From contig NZ_NISI01000002.1 of NCBI RefSeq assembly GCF_002205845.1, forward strand, positions 186,001 through 250,000: a DNA stretch of 64,000 nucleotides, in the 5' to 3' direction. The stretch is from Roseateles puraquae (GTDB lineage Bacteria; Pseudomonadota; Gammaproteobacteria; Burkholderiales; Burkholderiaceae_C). The notes below the pieces were generated by a model. It searched no databases. It was not told the DNA's origin and was given only the letters and a program-made list of their open reading frames with translations. The translations under genes were made by a program, and so were the position numbers. Position 1 is the first letter of the stretch, and each line of letters starts with the position of its first letter. Positions 1 through 8,204 of the stretch are shown here, in pieces.

Positions 1-637
1 CCGGTTGCGAGCCGGGCGGGTAGTTGGGGTGGAAGAACACCGGCTGGGTGTCTTCGTTGGTCATGGGCAGGAAGTCGTACGGCCCGGCCAGGCCGATGAA
101 ACCGGCCAACTCGTCAGGATGGTGCGCGCCGGCCGGGTTGCCCTGCAGCCAGCGCGCATCCAGGGCCAGCATGGCCGCGTTGTAGGCGCCGGCACTGTGA
201 CCCATCACGAACACCCGGCGCGGGTTGCCGCCAAGGGGCGAGGCGTGTTCGAGGCCCCAGGCCAGGGCGGCGGCGCTGTCGCGCAGGAAGTCTGGGTAGC
301 GCACCTCGGGGTAGAGGCGGTAGTCGGCCACCAGCGTCAGGATGCCGCGGGCGGCGAGGGCCTCACCCACGAAAGCGTAGTCGCCGCGCGCGCCGCTGTT
401 CCAGGAGCCGCCGTAGAAGAACACCACCACCGGCCAGCCGCCCGTCGGCGCGGGCTGCGCCGGGCGGTAGATGTCCAGCTTCTGGCGAGGGCCGTCGCCG
501 TAGGCCACGTCAGCGGTGCGGGTGTGGGTGCCGGCGGGGGCCAGCGCGTTGAGGGCCGTGATCGGCGAGCAGGCCACCAGCGCCAGCGCCGCCACCAGGG
601 CCGCGAGCAGGGCCCAGCCGAACTTCATCGCCGCCAT
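1..637 (-). CDS. Alpha/beta hydrolase (esterase-type) lipoprotein, C-terminal part beyond the window
   Basis: The gene runs off the left edge, so its C-terminus is missing. The N-terminus looks like a lipoprotein signal: a hydrophobic stretch ending LALVACS with Cys in a lipobox-like context. The alpha/beta-hydrolase core follows: an oxyanion-hole segment VVVFFYGGSW (HGG replaced by YGG) and the nucleophile elbow VMGHSAGAYNA. This resembles the acetylesterase/lipase-like carboxylesterase group (BD-FAE/Aes-like). The substrate cannot be read from sequence. Two in-frame ATGs exist, at 637 and 628. The first is preferred because AAAGGA lies 12 bases upstream of it. The Asp and His of the triad would lie outside the window. 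Confidence 0.8.
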   Translation of the reverse strand, partial: MAAMKFGWALLAALVAALALVACSPITALNALAPAGTHTRTADVAYGDGPRQKLDIYRPAQPAPTGGWPVVVFFYGGSWNSGARGDYAFVGEALAARGILTLVADYRLYPEVRYPDFLRDSAAALAWGLEHASPLGGNPRRVFVMGHSAGAYNAAMLALDARWLQGNPAGAHHPDELAGFIGLAGPYDFLPMTNEDTQPVFFHPNYPPGSQP

Positions 638-686
638 CGTCGGGTTCCGTCCTTTGAGATGCAAAGGCCCGCATGGTGCGCAAAAA

Positions 687-718
687 AACGGCCGCCCGGT
701 GTAGTCCGGGCGGCCGTT
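687..718 (-). terminator. Rho-independent terminator after infA
   Basis: A perfect 13-bp inverted repeat (687-699 and 706-718) with a 6-base loop. On the minus strand it is followed by a run of T (681-688 is CAAAAAAA on the plus strand). It ends the minus-strand cspA/infA transcription block and separates it from the esterase gene. Confidence 0.9.
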
Positions 719-736
719 CGATGGGGGCCGGTCAGG

Positions 737-994
737 TCAGCGACGGGCGCCTGCGGTCGGCGCGGGGCGCGGGCCACCGAGGTGACGGAAGGTGATGCGG
801 CCCTTGGTCAGGTCGTAGGGCGACATTTCCAGGGACACGTTGTCGCCGGCCAGGATGCGGATGTGGTGCTTGCGCATCTTGCCGCCGGTGTAGGCGATGA
901 CCTTGTGGCCGTTCGTCAGCGTCACGCGGAAGCGCGAGTCCGGCAGGATTTCGTCGACGACGCCGTGCATTTCGATCAGTTCTTCTTTGGCCAA
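737..994 (-). CDS. infA: Translation initiation factor IF-1
   Basis: An 85-residue OB-fold protein that binds the 30S A site during initiation. The sequence [19 protein letters not shown], then [20 protein letters not shown] and ITFR, matches IF-1 throughout. The C-terminal tail rich in Gly, Pro and Arg makes it somewhat longer than the usual 72 residues, as in the longer betaproteobacterial form. No ATG fits; the start is TTG at 992-994, with GGAG eight bases upstream. It lies downstream of cspA and a small gene in the same orientation, suggesting a cold-shock-linked copy. A strong terminator follows. Confidence 0.93.
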   Translation of the reverse strand: MAKEELIEMHGVVDEILPDSRFRVTLTNGHKVIAYTGGKMRKHHIRILAGDNVSLEMSPYDLTKGRITFRHLGGPRPAPTAGARR

Positions 995-1083
995 GTGTGG
1001 GGCTCCGTTTGCGAGTTGTTGGACGGGGGCCGGGCCCGAAGGCCCTGCCGGCACGAGGTGCGGCCGCTTGCCGCAGGCGCTGC

Positions 1084-1305
1084 TCAGTGGCAGCGCGCCC
1101 AGGCCAGGCCTTCGGCGCGGGCGTAGCGCAAGGCCGCGCCCGGGCTGATGAACTGGGGCGTGAAGCGCATGACGCGGTCCACGCTGGCCATGCCGCGTCC
1201 GGAGCGGATCGACACCAGGGCGTCGAAACCACCGCCTTCGCGGGCCTGGGACATGGGTGAAACGATGAAACGTCCCACCGGGATGATGTTGTTGTTGTTC
1301 TTCAA
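1084..1305 (-). CDS. Small conserved protein of unknown function beside cold-shock genes
   Basis: A 73-residue protein starting [12 protein letters not shown] and containing VSIRSGRG and VMRFTPQF. I recall near-identical small proteins next to cspA in other Burkholderiales; that is memory, not a search. No catalytic motif or membrane segment is visible. The start appears to be TTG (1303-1305), with an AAAGAAG stretch just upstream. It sits between cspA and infA on the same strand, so it is probably expressed with them on cold shock. Its function is unknown; its small size and basic residues would allow an RNA- or ribosome-associated role, but that is only a guess. Confidence 0.7.
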   Translation of the reverse strand: MKNNNNIIPVGRFIVSPMSQAREGGGFDALVSIRSGRGMASVDRVMRFTPQFISPGAALRYARAEGLAWARCH

Positions 1306-1315
1306 GTACTTCTTT

Positions 1316-1343
1316 ACTGAAAGGGGCGCCGCTCGGGCGCCCC
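1316..1343 (-). terminator. Hairpin downstream of cspA
   Basis: An 8-bp GC stem (1323-1330 with 1336-1343, loop of 5). On the minus strand it is followed by TTTC only, so it is a weak terminator or a stabilising 3' hairpin. Read-through would supply the two downstream small genes. Confidence 0.5.
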
Positions 1344-1352
1344 GGGCACGCC

Positions 1353-1565
1353 TTACAGCGTGCGGATGTTGGAGGCTTGCGGGCCCTTGGCGCCTTGGGT
1401 CGATTCGAACGAGACCTTGGCACCTTCGGCCAGCGTGCGGAAGCCGCCGCTGTTCTTAATTTCGCTGTGGTGGGCGAACAGGTCCTTGCCGCCCGCGTCA
1501 GGCGTGATGAAGCCGAAGCCCTTGCCGTCGTCGAACCACTTCACGGTACCGGTTTGAGTCGTCAT
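1353..1565 (-). CDS. cspA: Cold-shock protein, CspA family
   Basis: A 70-residue single cold-shock domain that binds single-stranded RNA/DNA. Both RNP motifs are clear: KGFGFITPD (RNP1) and LFAHHSEI (RNP2-type). The start ATG at 1565 is preceded by AAGGA at a good distance. About 180-200 bases of leader seem to separate it from the nearest promoter-like sequence, which fits the long regulatory 5' UTRs of cspA genes. It is the first gene of the block leading to infA. Confidence 0.95.
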   Translation of the reverse strand: MTTQTGTVKWFDDGKGFGFITPDAGGKDLFAHHSEIKNSGGFRTLAEGAKVSFESTQGAKGPQASNIRTL

Positions 1566-1741
1566 GGTGTTTCCTTTGAAAAGATGGAATGGAGAAACCT
1601 CCCGCTGGCGACATGCCTGACGGGAACAGAAACACTCAAGAACACTCGCCGGGGAGTTGGCTGAAGCGAGCCGCTCGCAAGAAGGGCCAGGGGGTGGCCA
1701 GCGGGGCTGCAGATAAGACCTTGAGGAAACGGTCTTGCGCG

Positions 1742-1774
1742 AATCTATGCCCGCTAATGTACCAGCCGTGTCAA
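1742..1774 (-). promoter_or_regulatory. Possible cspA promoter
   Basis: A perfect -35 hexamer TTGACA (1769-1774 on the minus strand) lies in the only region upstream of cspA with lower GC content. The -10 is poor: a CATAGATT stretch lies 19-21 bases away, longer than ideal. The rest of the 1566-1741 stretch is probably cspA leader RNA. Confidence 0.35.
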
Positions 1775-1823
1775 GCCCTGCGGCGCAGCAGGGGTGGGTG
1801 GGTCGGCGTGGGCGATGCAACCG

Positions 1824-1853
1824 TTGTCAAGTTGCGTGGCAATTGCACATAAA
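1824..1853 (+). promoter_or_regulatory. Possible promoter for the GGDEF-EAL gene
   Basis: TTGTCA (1824-1829), an 18-base spacer, and CATAAA (1848-1853) lie in an AT-richer patch about 110 bases before the start codon at 1967. The 1566-1966 gap therefore holds divergent control regions and the cspA leader; no gene is visible in it. Confidence 0.4.
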
Positions 1854-1966
1854 TGGCCGTCAATTTGCGTTGAAAATAATTTCTGGCGGCGTTTGCAATC
1901 GATGCAGGCCGCCGCTGCAAGACGGCCGGCTGCCCGCATCCGCACGGCCCAGGAGACGAGACACCC

Positions 1967-4900
1967 ATGATTCCCCCGGCGCTGCCCCCCGATGAGGCTG
2001 AACGCCTGAAGGCGCTGCAGCAGCTGGCCGTGCTCGACACCCCGGCCGAGGCGGCCTTCGACGCGCTGGCGCGGGCCGCGGCGGCGTTGTGCGGCGTGCC
2101 GATCGCGCTGGTGTCGCTGGTGGATGCCGACCGCCAGTGGTTCAAGGCCCGCGTGGGCCTGGACAGCACGCGCGAGACTCCGCGCGAGCAGGCGTTCTGT
2201 GCCCACGCGATCCTGCAGGCAGACGTGTTCGAGGTGACTGACGCGCAGGCCGACCCGCGCTTTGCGGGCAACCCCCTGGTCGCCGGCCCGCAGGGCATTC
2301 GCTTCTACGCCGGCGCGCCGGTGACCCTGCCCGGCGGCGCGGCGGTGGGCACGGTCTGCGTCATCGACCGCGTTCCCCGCCAGCTCGACGAGCGCCAGCG
2401 CGAGGTGCTGGCGGAGCTGGCCCAGGCCGCCTCGGCCCTGCTGCAGGCACGGCGCGACGCCCACACCCTGGCGCAGAGCGAGGCCCGCTACCGCGCGCTG
2501 GCCGAGCTGTCGCCGGCCGGGCTCTTCCTGGGGGATGCCGACGGCCAGTGCACCTACACCAACCCCAGCTGGCAGGCCATCCACGGCCTGTCGCTGAGCG
2601 AGAGCCTGGGGCTGGGGTGGATGCAGGTGGTCGAGCCTGCGGAGCTGGAGCGGCTTGGCGGACAGTGGCGTGCCGCCATTCGCGAGCGGCGGCTGTTCGA
2701 TGAGGTCGTGCGGGTGAGGCGCCTGGATGGCAGCGCCTGCGTCGTGCGCAGCCGCTCCGCACCGCAGTTCGACGACCAGGGGCGGCTGACCGGCTTCGTC
2801 GGGCTGGCGGAAGACATCACCGCATCGCATGTCGAACAGGAGCGTCTGGCCGACGAGCGCCAATACCTCGCCTCCGTCATCGAAAGCACCGGCGTGGGCA
2901 CCTGGGAGTGGCATGTGCCCAGCGGCGCGATGCGCATCAACGAGCGCTGGGCGGCCATCCTCGGCTACACGCTGGAGGAGCTGGAGCCGGTGTCCATCGA
3001 CACCTGGCGGCGCCTGGTCGACCCTGAGGACGAGGCCCGTGCCCGGATCGCCCTGCAGCGGCACTTCAGCGGCGAGCTGCCGCAGTACCGCTGCGAGGTC
3101 CGCATGCAGCACAAGGCCGGTCACTGGGTCTGGGTGCTGGCCGTGGGCCGGCTGCTGTCGCGCGCGGCGGATGGCACGCCGCAGTGGGCCTTCGGCACGC
3201 ACCTGGACTTCAGCGAGCAGGTGCGCCATCGCGAGGCGGCCGAGCAGGCCTACCGGCGCATGGAGCTGGCGCTGGAAGGCGGCGGCGTGGCGCTGTGGGA
3301 GTACGACGTCGCCCGCAACCAGCTGAGCTGGCAGCAGCGGCTGGAGGCGCTGTATGGCCTGCCCGACGACGCGCCCGCCATGACCTACCCGGAGTGGCTG
3401 GCCGTCATCCACCCGGACGACCGCGAGCGTGTGCAGGCCGAGATCGGCGAGGTCATCTCGGGTCAGCGCGATTACGACATCCGCTTTCGCGTGCAGCGGG
3501 CCGACGGTGCGCTGCGCCACATGCATTCCATGGCGCGCTGCCGCTACGACGGCCAGGGCCGCGTGGCCGGCCTGCTCGGCGCCACCTGGGACACCACCGA
3601 GCTGAACGAACTCAGCGCCGAGCTGGCCGAGCAGCACGAGCTCATGCGGGTCACGCTGAAGTCGATCGCCGACGGCGTCATCACCACCGACCAGCGCGGC
3701 TGCGTGACCTGGATGAACCCGGTCTCCGAGCGCATGACGGGCTGGCTGGCCGCCGAGGCGCGGGGGCGGCCGCTGGAAGAGGTGTTCGTCATCCGCTCCG
3801 AAGAGACCCGCGCCCTCGCGGCCAACCCGGTCCAGGCCTGTCTTGCCACGGGGGAGGTCGCAGGCCTGAGCCCGCACACGGTGCTGATCTCGCGCAGCGG
3901 CGAACACTTTGGCATCGAAGACTCTGCTGCTCCCATCCGCGACACACGCGGCCGGGTGCTCGGCGCCGTGCTGGTGTTCCACGACGTGACCGAGCAGCGC
4001 CGCCTCAGCTCGGAGATGACCTACCGCGCCAAGCACGATGCGCTCACCGGCCTGGTCAACCGCCAGGAGTTCGAGCACCGCTTGCGGCGCGCGCTCGAGC
4101 AGGCGCGGCGCGACGCAGCCTGCCACACGCTGCTGTTCATCGACCTTGACCAGTTCAAGCTCGTCAACGACGCCTGCGGCCACCAGGTGGGCGACCAGCT
4201 GCTGCGGCAGGTGGCCCAGCTCATCGGCACGGTCGTGCGCTCGCGCGACACGCTGGCGCGGCTGGGCGGTGATGAGTTCGCCGCGGTGCTGGAGCAATGC
4301 ACCAGCGATCAGGCCCAGCGCGTGGCGCAGCAGATCTGCGACCGCATCGACGAGTTCCGCTTCGTGCACGACGGCCGGCGCTTCCGCATCGGGGCCAGCA
4401 TCGGCCTGGTGCAGGTCGATGCGCGCTGGAACGACCTGGCCGCCCTGCTCAAGGCCGGTGACGCCGCCTGCTATGCCGCCAAGGAGGCCGGCCGCAACCG
4501 GGTGCACACCTGGTACGAGTCCGACCGCATGATCCTGGAGCGCAGCGGCGACATGCAGTGGGCCACGCGTCTGGCCCAGGCGCTGGACGAAGAGCGCCTC
4601 GTGCTGTTCGGCCAGCGCCTGCAGCCTTTGAAGGAAGGGCCGGACGGCCTGCACGTCGAGGCCCTGGTGCGCATGCGCCAGCCTGACGGCAGCCTCACGC
4701 TGCCCGGCAGCTTCCTGCCCGCCACCGAGCGCTTCGGCCTCGCGCCGCGGCTGGACCGTTGGGTGGTGCGCGAGGCGCTGCGCTGGCTGCACGACCATGG
4801 CGCCGGCTGTGGCCTCGCCTGCCTGCATGTCAACCTGTCGGCCCAGTCGCTGGCCGATGCGAGCTTTCGGCGCGACATCCTCACCGTGCTGGAAGACGCC

Positions 4901-5311
4901 GGCACCGCCAGCTGCCACGCGCTGTGCTTCGAGATCACCGAAACCGTGGCCCTCGCCAACCTCGGTGAGCTGGCCGCCTTTGTGGACGGCGTGCGCGCCC
5001 GCGGTGCGCGTGTCGCGGTGGACGACTTCGGTGCCGGGGCCTCCCACTTCGGCTACCTGCGCTCGCTGAAGGTGGACATCATCAAGGTCGATGGCCAGTT
5101 CATCAAAGGCATGCTGCGCGACCCGCTGGACGATGCGTCGGTGCGTGGCTTCCTGGAAGTGGCGCGCGTTCTGGGCGTGCAGACCGTGGCCGAGTTCGTC
5201 GACGAGGCCGCGGTGCTGACCCGCGTGCGCGAGCTGGGCTTTGACTTCGCGCAGGGCTACTTCATTGGCAGGCCGCAGCCGTTGTCCAGTTGCACGGCCG
5301 GCGCAGTCTGA
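1967..5311 (+). CDS. GAF-PAS(x4)-GGDEF-EAL cyclic di-GMP signalling protein
   Basis: A 1114-residue cytoplasmic sensor with no membrane segment. An N-terminal GAF domain (about 20-165) is followed by four PAS/PAC repeats (about 170-685), a GGDEF domain and an EAL domain. The cyclase active site is intact (GGDEF at 767-771) and an inhibitory I-site RSRD stands five residues before it. The phosphodiesterase also looks intact: EAL at 898-900, LHVNLS, EITET, the DD of DDFGAG at 1019-1020, IKVDG, and VAEFV. Both activities may be possible, with sensory input deciding direction. The region has no neighbouring partner gene, so the signals sensed are unknown; GAF and PAS domains in such proteins commonly bind small ligands, haem or flavin. 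Confidence 0.93.
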   Translation: MIPPALPPDEAERLKALQQLAVLDTPAEAAFDALARAAAALCGVPIALVSLVDADRQWFKARVGLDSTRETPREQAFCAHAILQADVFEVTDAQADPRFAGNPLVAGPQGIRFYAGAPVTLPGGAAVGTVCVIDRVPRQLDERQREVLAELAQAASALLQARRDAHTLAQSEARYRALAELSPAGLFLGDADGQCTYTNPSWQAIHGLSLSESLGLGWMQVVEPAELERLGGQWRAAIRERRLFDEVVRVRRLDGSACVVRSRSAPQFDDQGRLTGFVGLAEDITASHVEQERLADERQYLASVIESTGVGTWEWHVPSGAMRINERWAAILGYTLEELEPVSIDTWRRLVDPEDEARARIALQRHFSGELPQYRCEVRMQHKAGHWVWVLAVGRLLSRAADGTPQWAFGTHLDFSEQVRHREAAEQAYRRMELALEGGGVALWEYDVARNQLSWQQRLEALYGLPDDAPAMTYPEWLAVIHPDDRERVQAEIGEVISGQRDYDIRFRVQRADGALRHMHSMARCRYDGQGRVAGLLGATWDTTELNELSAELAEQHELMRVTLKSIADGVITTDQRGCVTWMNPVSERMTGWLAAEARGRPLEEVFVIRSEETRALAANPVQACLATGEVAGLSPHTVLISRSGEHFGIEDSAAPIRDTRGRVLGAVLVFHDVTEQRRLSSEMTYRAKHDALTGLVNRQEFEHRLRRALEQARRDAACHTLLFIDLDQFKLVNDACGHQVGDQLLRQVAQLIGTVVRSRDTLARLGGDEFAAVLEQCTSDQAQRVAQQICDRIDEFRFVHDGRRFRIGASIGLVQVDARWNDLAALLKAGDAACYAAKEAGRNRVHTWYESDRMILERSGDMQWATRLAQALDEERLVLFGQRLQPLKEGPDGLHVEALVRMRQPDGSLTLPGSFLPATERFGLAPRLDRWVVREALRWLHDHGAGCGLACLHVNLSAQSLADASFRRDILTVLEDAGTASCHALCFEITETVALANLGELAAFVDGVRARGARVAVDDFGAGASHFGYLRSLKVDIIKVDGQFIKGMLRDPLDDASVRGFLEVARVLGVQTVAEFVDEAAVLTRVRELGFDFAQGYFIGRPQPLSSCTAGAV

Positions 5312-5334
5312 GGCGGCCCGCCTATGCTTGCGCC

Positions 5335-6156
5335 ATGTGCAGCAACTACAAGCCCGTCACGCTGCAGGACCGCCTGCTCGCCCACTTCGGCGTGGCCCGG
5401 CCTGACGATGCCGAGCCGCCCGAGCTGACCTACGCCGGCCGCGCGGCGCCCTTCATCGTGCGCACCGACCAGCGCGAGGCCATCGCCTGCGAGGTCGGGC
5501 TGTACGGCCTGCTGCCCGACTGGGCGCCCAACCTTGCCTTCGGCCGGCGCACCTACAACTGCCGCACCGAGACCATGCGCAGCAAGCCGAGCTTCCGGCA
5601 GGCCTGGTTCGAGGGGCGGCGCTGCGTCATCCCGGTGGAGATGCTGTTCGAGAACTGCTGGGAGACCGGCGACCCGGTGCGCTGGGCCATCTGCCGCAGC
5701 AATGGCGACCCGATGGCGGTGGCCGGCCTCTGGGGCGTCTGGCACGACCCCGAGGGCCGCGAGGTGCTGAGCTTCACCATGCTCACCGTCAATGCCGATG
5801 GCCATGGCGTGTTCGGCCGCATGCACCCGCCCGGCGACGAGAAGCGCATGCCCGTCATCCTGCGCATGCAAGACCAGCACGCCTGGCTGCACGGCAGCCC
5901 CGCCGAGGCCCTGGCCTTCATCCGTCCCTTCCCGGCGGAGATGCTGCGCGCCGAGCCCGATCCCGCTGCCTGGAAGCCCCTGGCCGAGCCCAAGAGCTGG
6001 GCTGCTTCAGAAGACCTCTTCGCCGACGACTGGCACCAGGCCGCGGCCGACCCCAAGGCCCGGGCGCTGAAGGCGCGCCGCACACGCGCGGCGCCGCCAC
6101 CGCCGCCTCCGGCGCAGGGCGGGGACAGCGGTGAGACGGGGGATCTGTTCGGCTGA
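5335..6156 (+). CDS. SRAP-family abasic-site DNA-protein crosslinking protein (YedK/HMCES-like)
   Basis: 273 residues. SRAP proteins shield abasic sites in single-stranded DNA by a covalent thiazolidine link to the Cys exposed after Met removal. Here Cys2 is present, which fixes the start at the ATG at 5335. The other active-site residues are visible: Asn75 in TYNCRTE, Glu102 in IPVEMLFE, and His164 in RMHPPGDEKRMPVIL. The C-terminal 50 residues are a basic, Ala/Pro-rich tail not needed for the fold. The start lies 23 bases after the stop of the GGDEF-EAL gene, so they may share a transcript, although no functional link is known. Confidence 0.92.
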   Translation: MCSNYKPVTLQDRLLAHFGVARPDDAEPPELTYAGRAAPFIVRTDQREAIACEVGLYGLLPDWAPNLAFGRRTYNCRTETMRSKPSFRQAWFEGRRCVIPVEMLFENCWETGDPVRWAICRSNGDPMAVAGLWGVWHDPEGREVLSFTMLTVNADGHGVFGRMHPPGDEKRMPVILRMQDQHAWLHGSPAEALAFIRPFPAEMLRAEPDPAAWKPLAEPKSWAASEDLFADDWHQAAADPKARALKARRTRAAPPPPPPAQGGDSGETGDLFG

Positions 6157-6168
6157 CGGCAGGGGCGC

Positions 6169-7071
6169 TCAGGTGCTGCTGTCGGCCGTCGCACCCTGGC
6201 GCGCGAGCTCGATGAAGGCCTTCAAGTAGTCGATGTGCAGTTCGCTGTCGCGCGCGCCCAGGTAGATCTGCTTGGCGACACCCTTCTTGCCCAGCTGCAC
6301 GGGCACGACGTCCAGTCGTTCGGCGTATTCCTCGACCAGCCAGCGCGGCAGGGCTGCAACGCCGCGGCCGCTGGCGACCATCTGCAGCATGATGTCCGTG
6401 GTCTCGATGCACTTGTGGCGTCGCGGTGAGATGCCGGCGGGCATCAGGAACTGGGTGTAGATGTCGAGCCGCTCGATGTCCACGGGGTAGGTGATCAGCG
6501 TCTCGGACGTCAGCTGCTGTGGCTTGGCATAGGCGGCGTTGGCCAGCGGGTGCCCGCGGTTCACCACCAGCACCTGCTCGTAGTCGAACACCGGCTCGAA
6601 GTGCAGGCCGGGCTTGAACAACGGGTCTGGCGTCACGAGCAGGTCGATCTCATAGCCAAACAGCGCACCAATGCCGCCGAACTGGAACTTCTGCTTCACA
6701 TCCACGTCCACGTCCGGCCAGGCGGCGAGGTAGGGCGAGACGACCTTCAGCAGCCACTGATAGCAGGGGTGGCACTCCATGCCGATCCGCAGCGTGCCGC
6801 GCTCGCCCGCCGCGAACTGGCGCACGCGCTGCTCGGCCAGCTCCAACTGCGGAAGCATCCGGTTGGCCACGGCCAGAAGGTATTCGCCCGCTTGCGTCAA
6901 CCGCAAGGTCCGCCCTTCGCGCAGCCAGATTTGCGTGCCCAGCTGGTCCTCCAGCTTCTTCATCGCGTGGCTGAGTGCGGACTGGGTCACGCAGAGCACC
7001 TCGGCGGCGGCCGTCAGCGTGCCGGTGCGTTCCACCTCCCGGATCACGGCGAGATGAGTGCGTTCAAGCAT
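6169..7071 (-). CDS. metR: LysR-family regulator of methionine genes, MetR-like
   Basis: A 300-residue LysR-type regulator with an N-terminal winged helix-turn-helix (TLTAAAEVLCVTQSALSHAM) and a type-2 periplasmic-binding-like effector domain. The segment IGMECHPCYQWL corresponds to the ECHSC-QWL region of E. coli MetR, which senses homocysteine. The start ATG at 7071 gives the normal LysR N-terminus (MLERTHLAVIREVERTG). It is transcribed away from mesX-mesD, the classical arrangement for a LysR regulator and its targets, so it probably activates methionine synthesis when homocysteine accumulates. It ends 12 bases from the convergent SRAP gene. Confidence 0.9.
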   Translation of the reverse strand: MLERTHLAVIREVERTGTLTAAAEVLCVTQSALSHAMKKLEDQLGTQIWLREGRTLRLTQAGEYLLAVANRMLPQLELAEQRVRQFAAGERGTLRIGMECHPCYQWLLKVVSPYLAAWPDVDVDVKQKFQFGGIGALFGYEIDLLVTPDPLFKPGLHFEPVFDYEQVLVVNRGHPLANAAYAKPQQLTSETLITYPVDIERLDIYTQFLMPAGISPRRHKCIETTDIMLQMVASGRGVAALPRWLVEEYAERLDVVPVQLGKKGVAKQIYLGARDSELHIDYLKAFIELARQGATADSST

Positions 7072-7097
7072 GAGCGAAATTGATTGAACGTTGAGAA

Positions 7098-7115
7098 ATG
7101 ACCATTTTACGTCAT
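7098..7115. promoter_or_regulatory. Candidate MetR operator between metR and mesX
   Basis: A perfect 5-bp inverted repeat, ATGAC and GTCAT with 8 bases between, lies in the 98-base metR-mesX gap. An AACGTT core lies just to its left at 7088-7093. LysR regulators bind interrupted dyads in such divergent gaps. The known enterobacterial MetR box (TGAA-N5-TTCA) is not matched exactly, so the assignment rests on position. Confidence 0.4.
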
Positions 7116-7169
7116 GGGTTGGGCTGCCTACGATGCCGCCATCGACAGGCCCTCGGACGCCCTCACGCC

Positions 7170-8162
7170 ATGCCCACCTTGAACCCACCGCTTGCCTTCG
7201 CGATCCAGCGCGTTTGCTTCGATGAGCATTACCAGCCGTCTGACAGCACGCGCATCACCACCAACTTCGCTAATCTGGCCCGCGGGGCCAAACGTCAGGA
7301 GAACCTGCGCAATGCGCTGAAGATGATCAACAACCGCTTCAACGCCTTGGCCCGCTGGGACAACCCCGGCGCCGACCGCTACGCCGTCGAGCTCGAGATC
7401 ATTTCCGTGCAGATGCGGTTTGGCGCTGATGGCCCCGGTGACGCCGTGCCGGCGATCGAGGTGCTGAAGACCCACATCCTCGACAAGCAGACCGGCAAGC
7501 GCACCGAGGGCATCGTCGGGAACAACTTGTCGTCCTACGTGCGGGACTACGACTTCAGCGTGCTGCTGCAGCGGCACAACCAGAACCGGACCGCATTCAG
7601 CATCCCCGACAACTTTGGCGACCTGCACGGCAAGCTCTTCCAGCACTTCGTGCATTCCGAGGCCTACCGGCAGAACTTCGCCAAGCCGCCGGTCATCTGC
7701 CTCAGCGTCTCGGACAACAAGACCTACCACCGGACCGAGAACCAGCATCCCGTGCTGGGCTTGGAGTACGTGCCCGAAGCGTCATCACTGACCGAGCGCT
7801 ATTTCAAGAAGATGGGTCTGCAGGTGCGCTTCTTCATGCCACCCAACAGCGTGGCGCCCCTGGCGTTCTACTTCTTTGGCGATCTGCTCAACGACTACAC
7901 GAACCTTGAGCTCATCAGCACCATCAGCACGATGGAGACGTTCCAGAAGATCTATCGGCCGGAGATCTACAACGCCAACTCCGTCGCGGGCGCCTGCTAC
8001 CGGCCGGACCTGAAGAACCCTGACCATTCGATCACCCAGATCGTCTACGACCGCGAGGAGCGCAGCCGCCTGGCCGTCGAGCAGGGCCAGTTTGCCGAGG
8101 AGCACTTCATCAAGCCCTACCAGGCGTTGCTTGAGCAGTGGACGGCCGGCCCCCTGCACTGA
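7170..8162 (+). CDS. mesX: MesX, DUF1852 partner of the folate-independent methionine synthase
   Basis: A 330-residue DUF1852 protein. In bacteria with the MesD type of core methionine synthase, MesX is required together with oxygen and is thought to be an oxygenase-like activity that supplies the methyl group. Family-typical stretches include FAIQRVCFDEHYQPS, TRITTNFANLARG and LSSYVRDYDFSVLLQRHNQN. The ATG at 7170 is chosen because it gives the family N-terminus; an upstream ATG at 7098 would lie inside the control region. No strong ribosome-binding site is visible. mesD follows after 42 bases, so the two form an operon. Confidence 0.9.
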   Translation: MPTLNPPLAFAIQRVCFDEHYQPSDSTRITTNFANLARGAKRQENLRNALKMINNRFNALARWDNPGADRYAVELEIISVQMRFGADGPGDAVPAIEVLKTHILDKQTGKRTEGIVGNNLSSYVRDYDFSVLLQRHNQNRTAFSIPDNFGDLHGKLFQHFVHSEAYRQNFAKPPVICLSVSDNKTYHRTENQHPVLGLEYVPEASSLTERYFKKMGLQVRFFMPPNSVAPLAFYFFGDLLNDYTNLELISTISTMETFQKIYRPEIYNANSVAGACYRPDLKNPDHSITQIVYDREERSRLAVEQGQFAEEHFIKPYQALLEQWTAGPLH

Positions 8163-8204
8163 CCGATCGATCGACCCACACAGAGCAAAGGCTCGCGCAA
8201 GACC

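Noticed and set aside
1754-5047. A minus-strand open frame of over 1000 codons antisense to the GGDEF-EAL gene
   Set aside because: The plus-strand frame gives clear GAF, PAS, GGDEF and EAL domains. The antisense frame gives a low-complexity Ala/Gly/His/Arg-rich sequence with no domain, as expected from GC-rich third positions.
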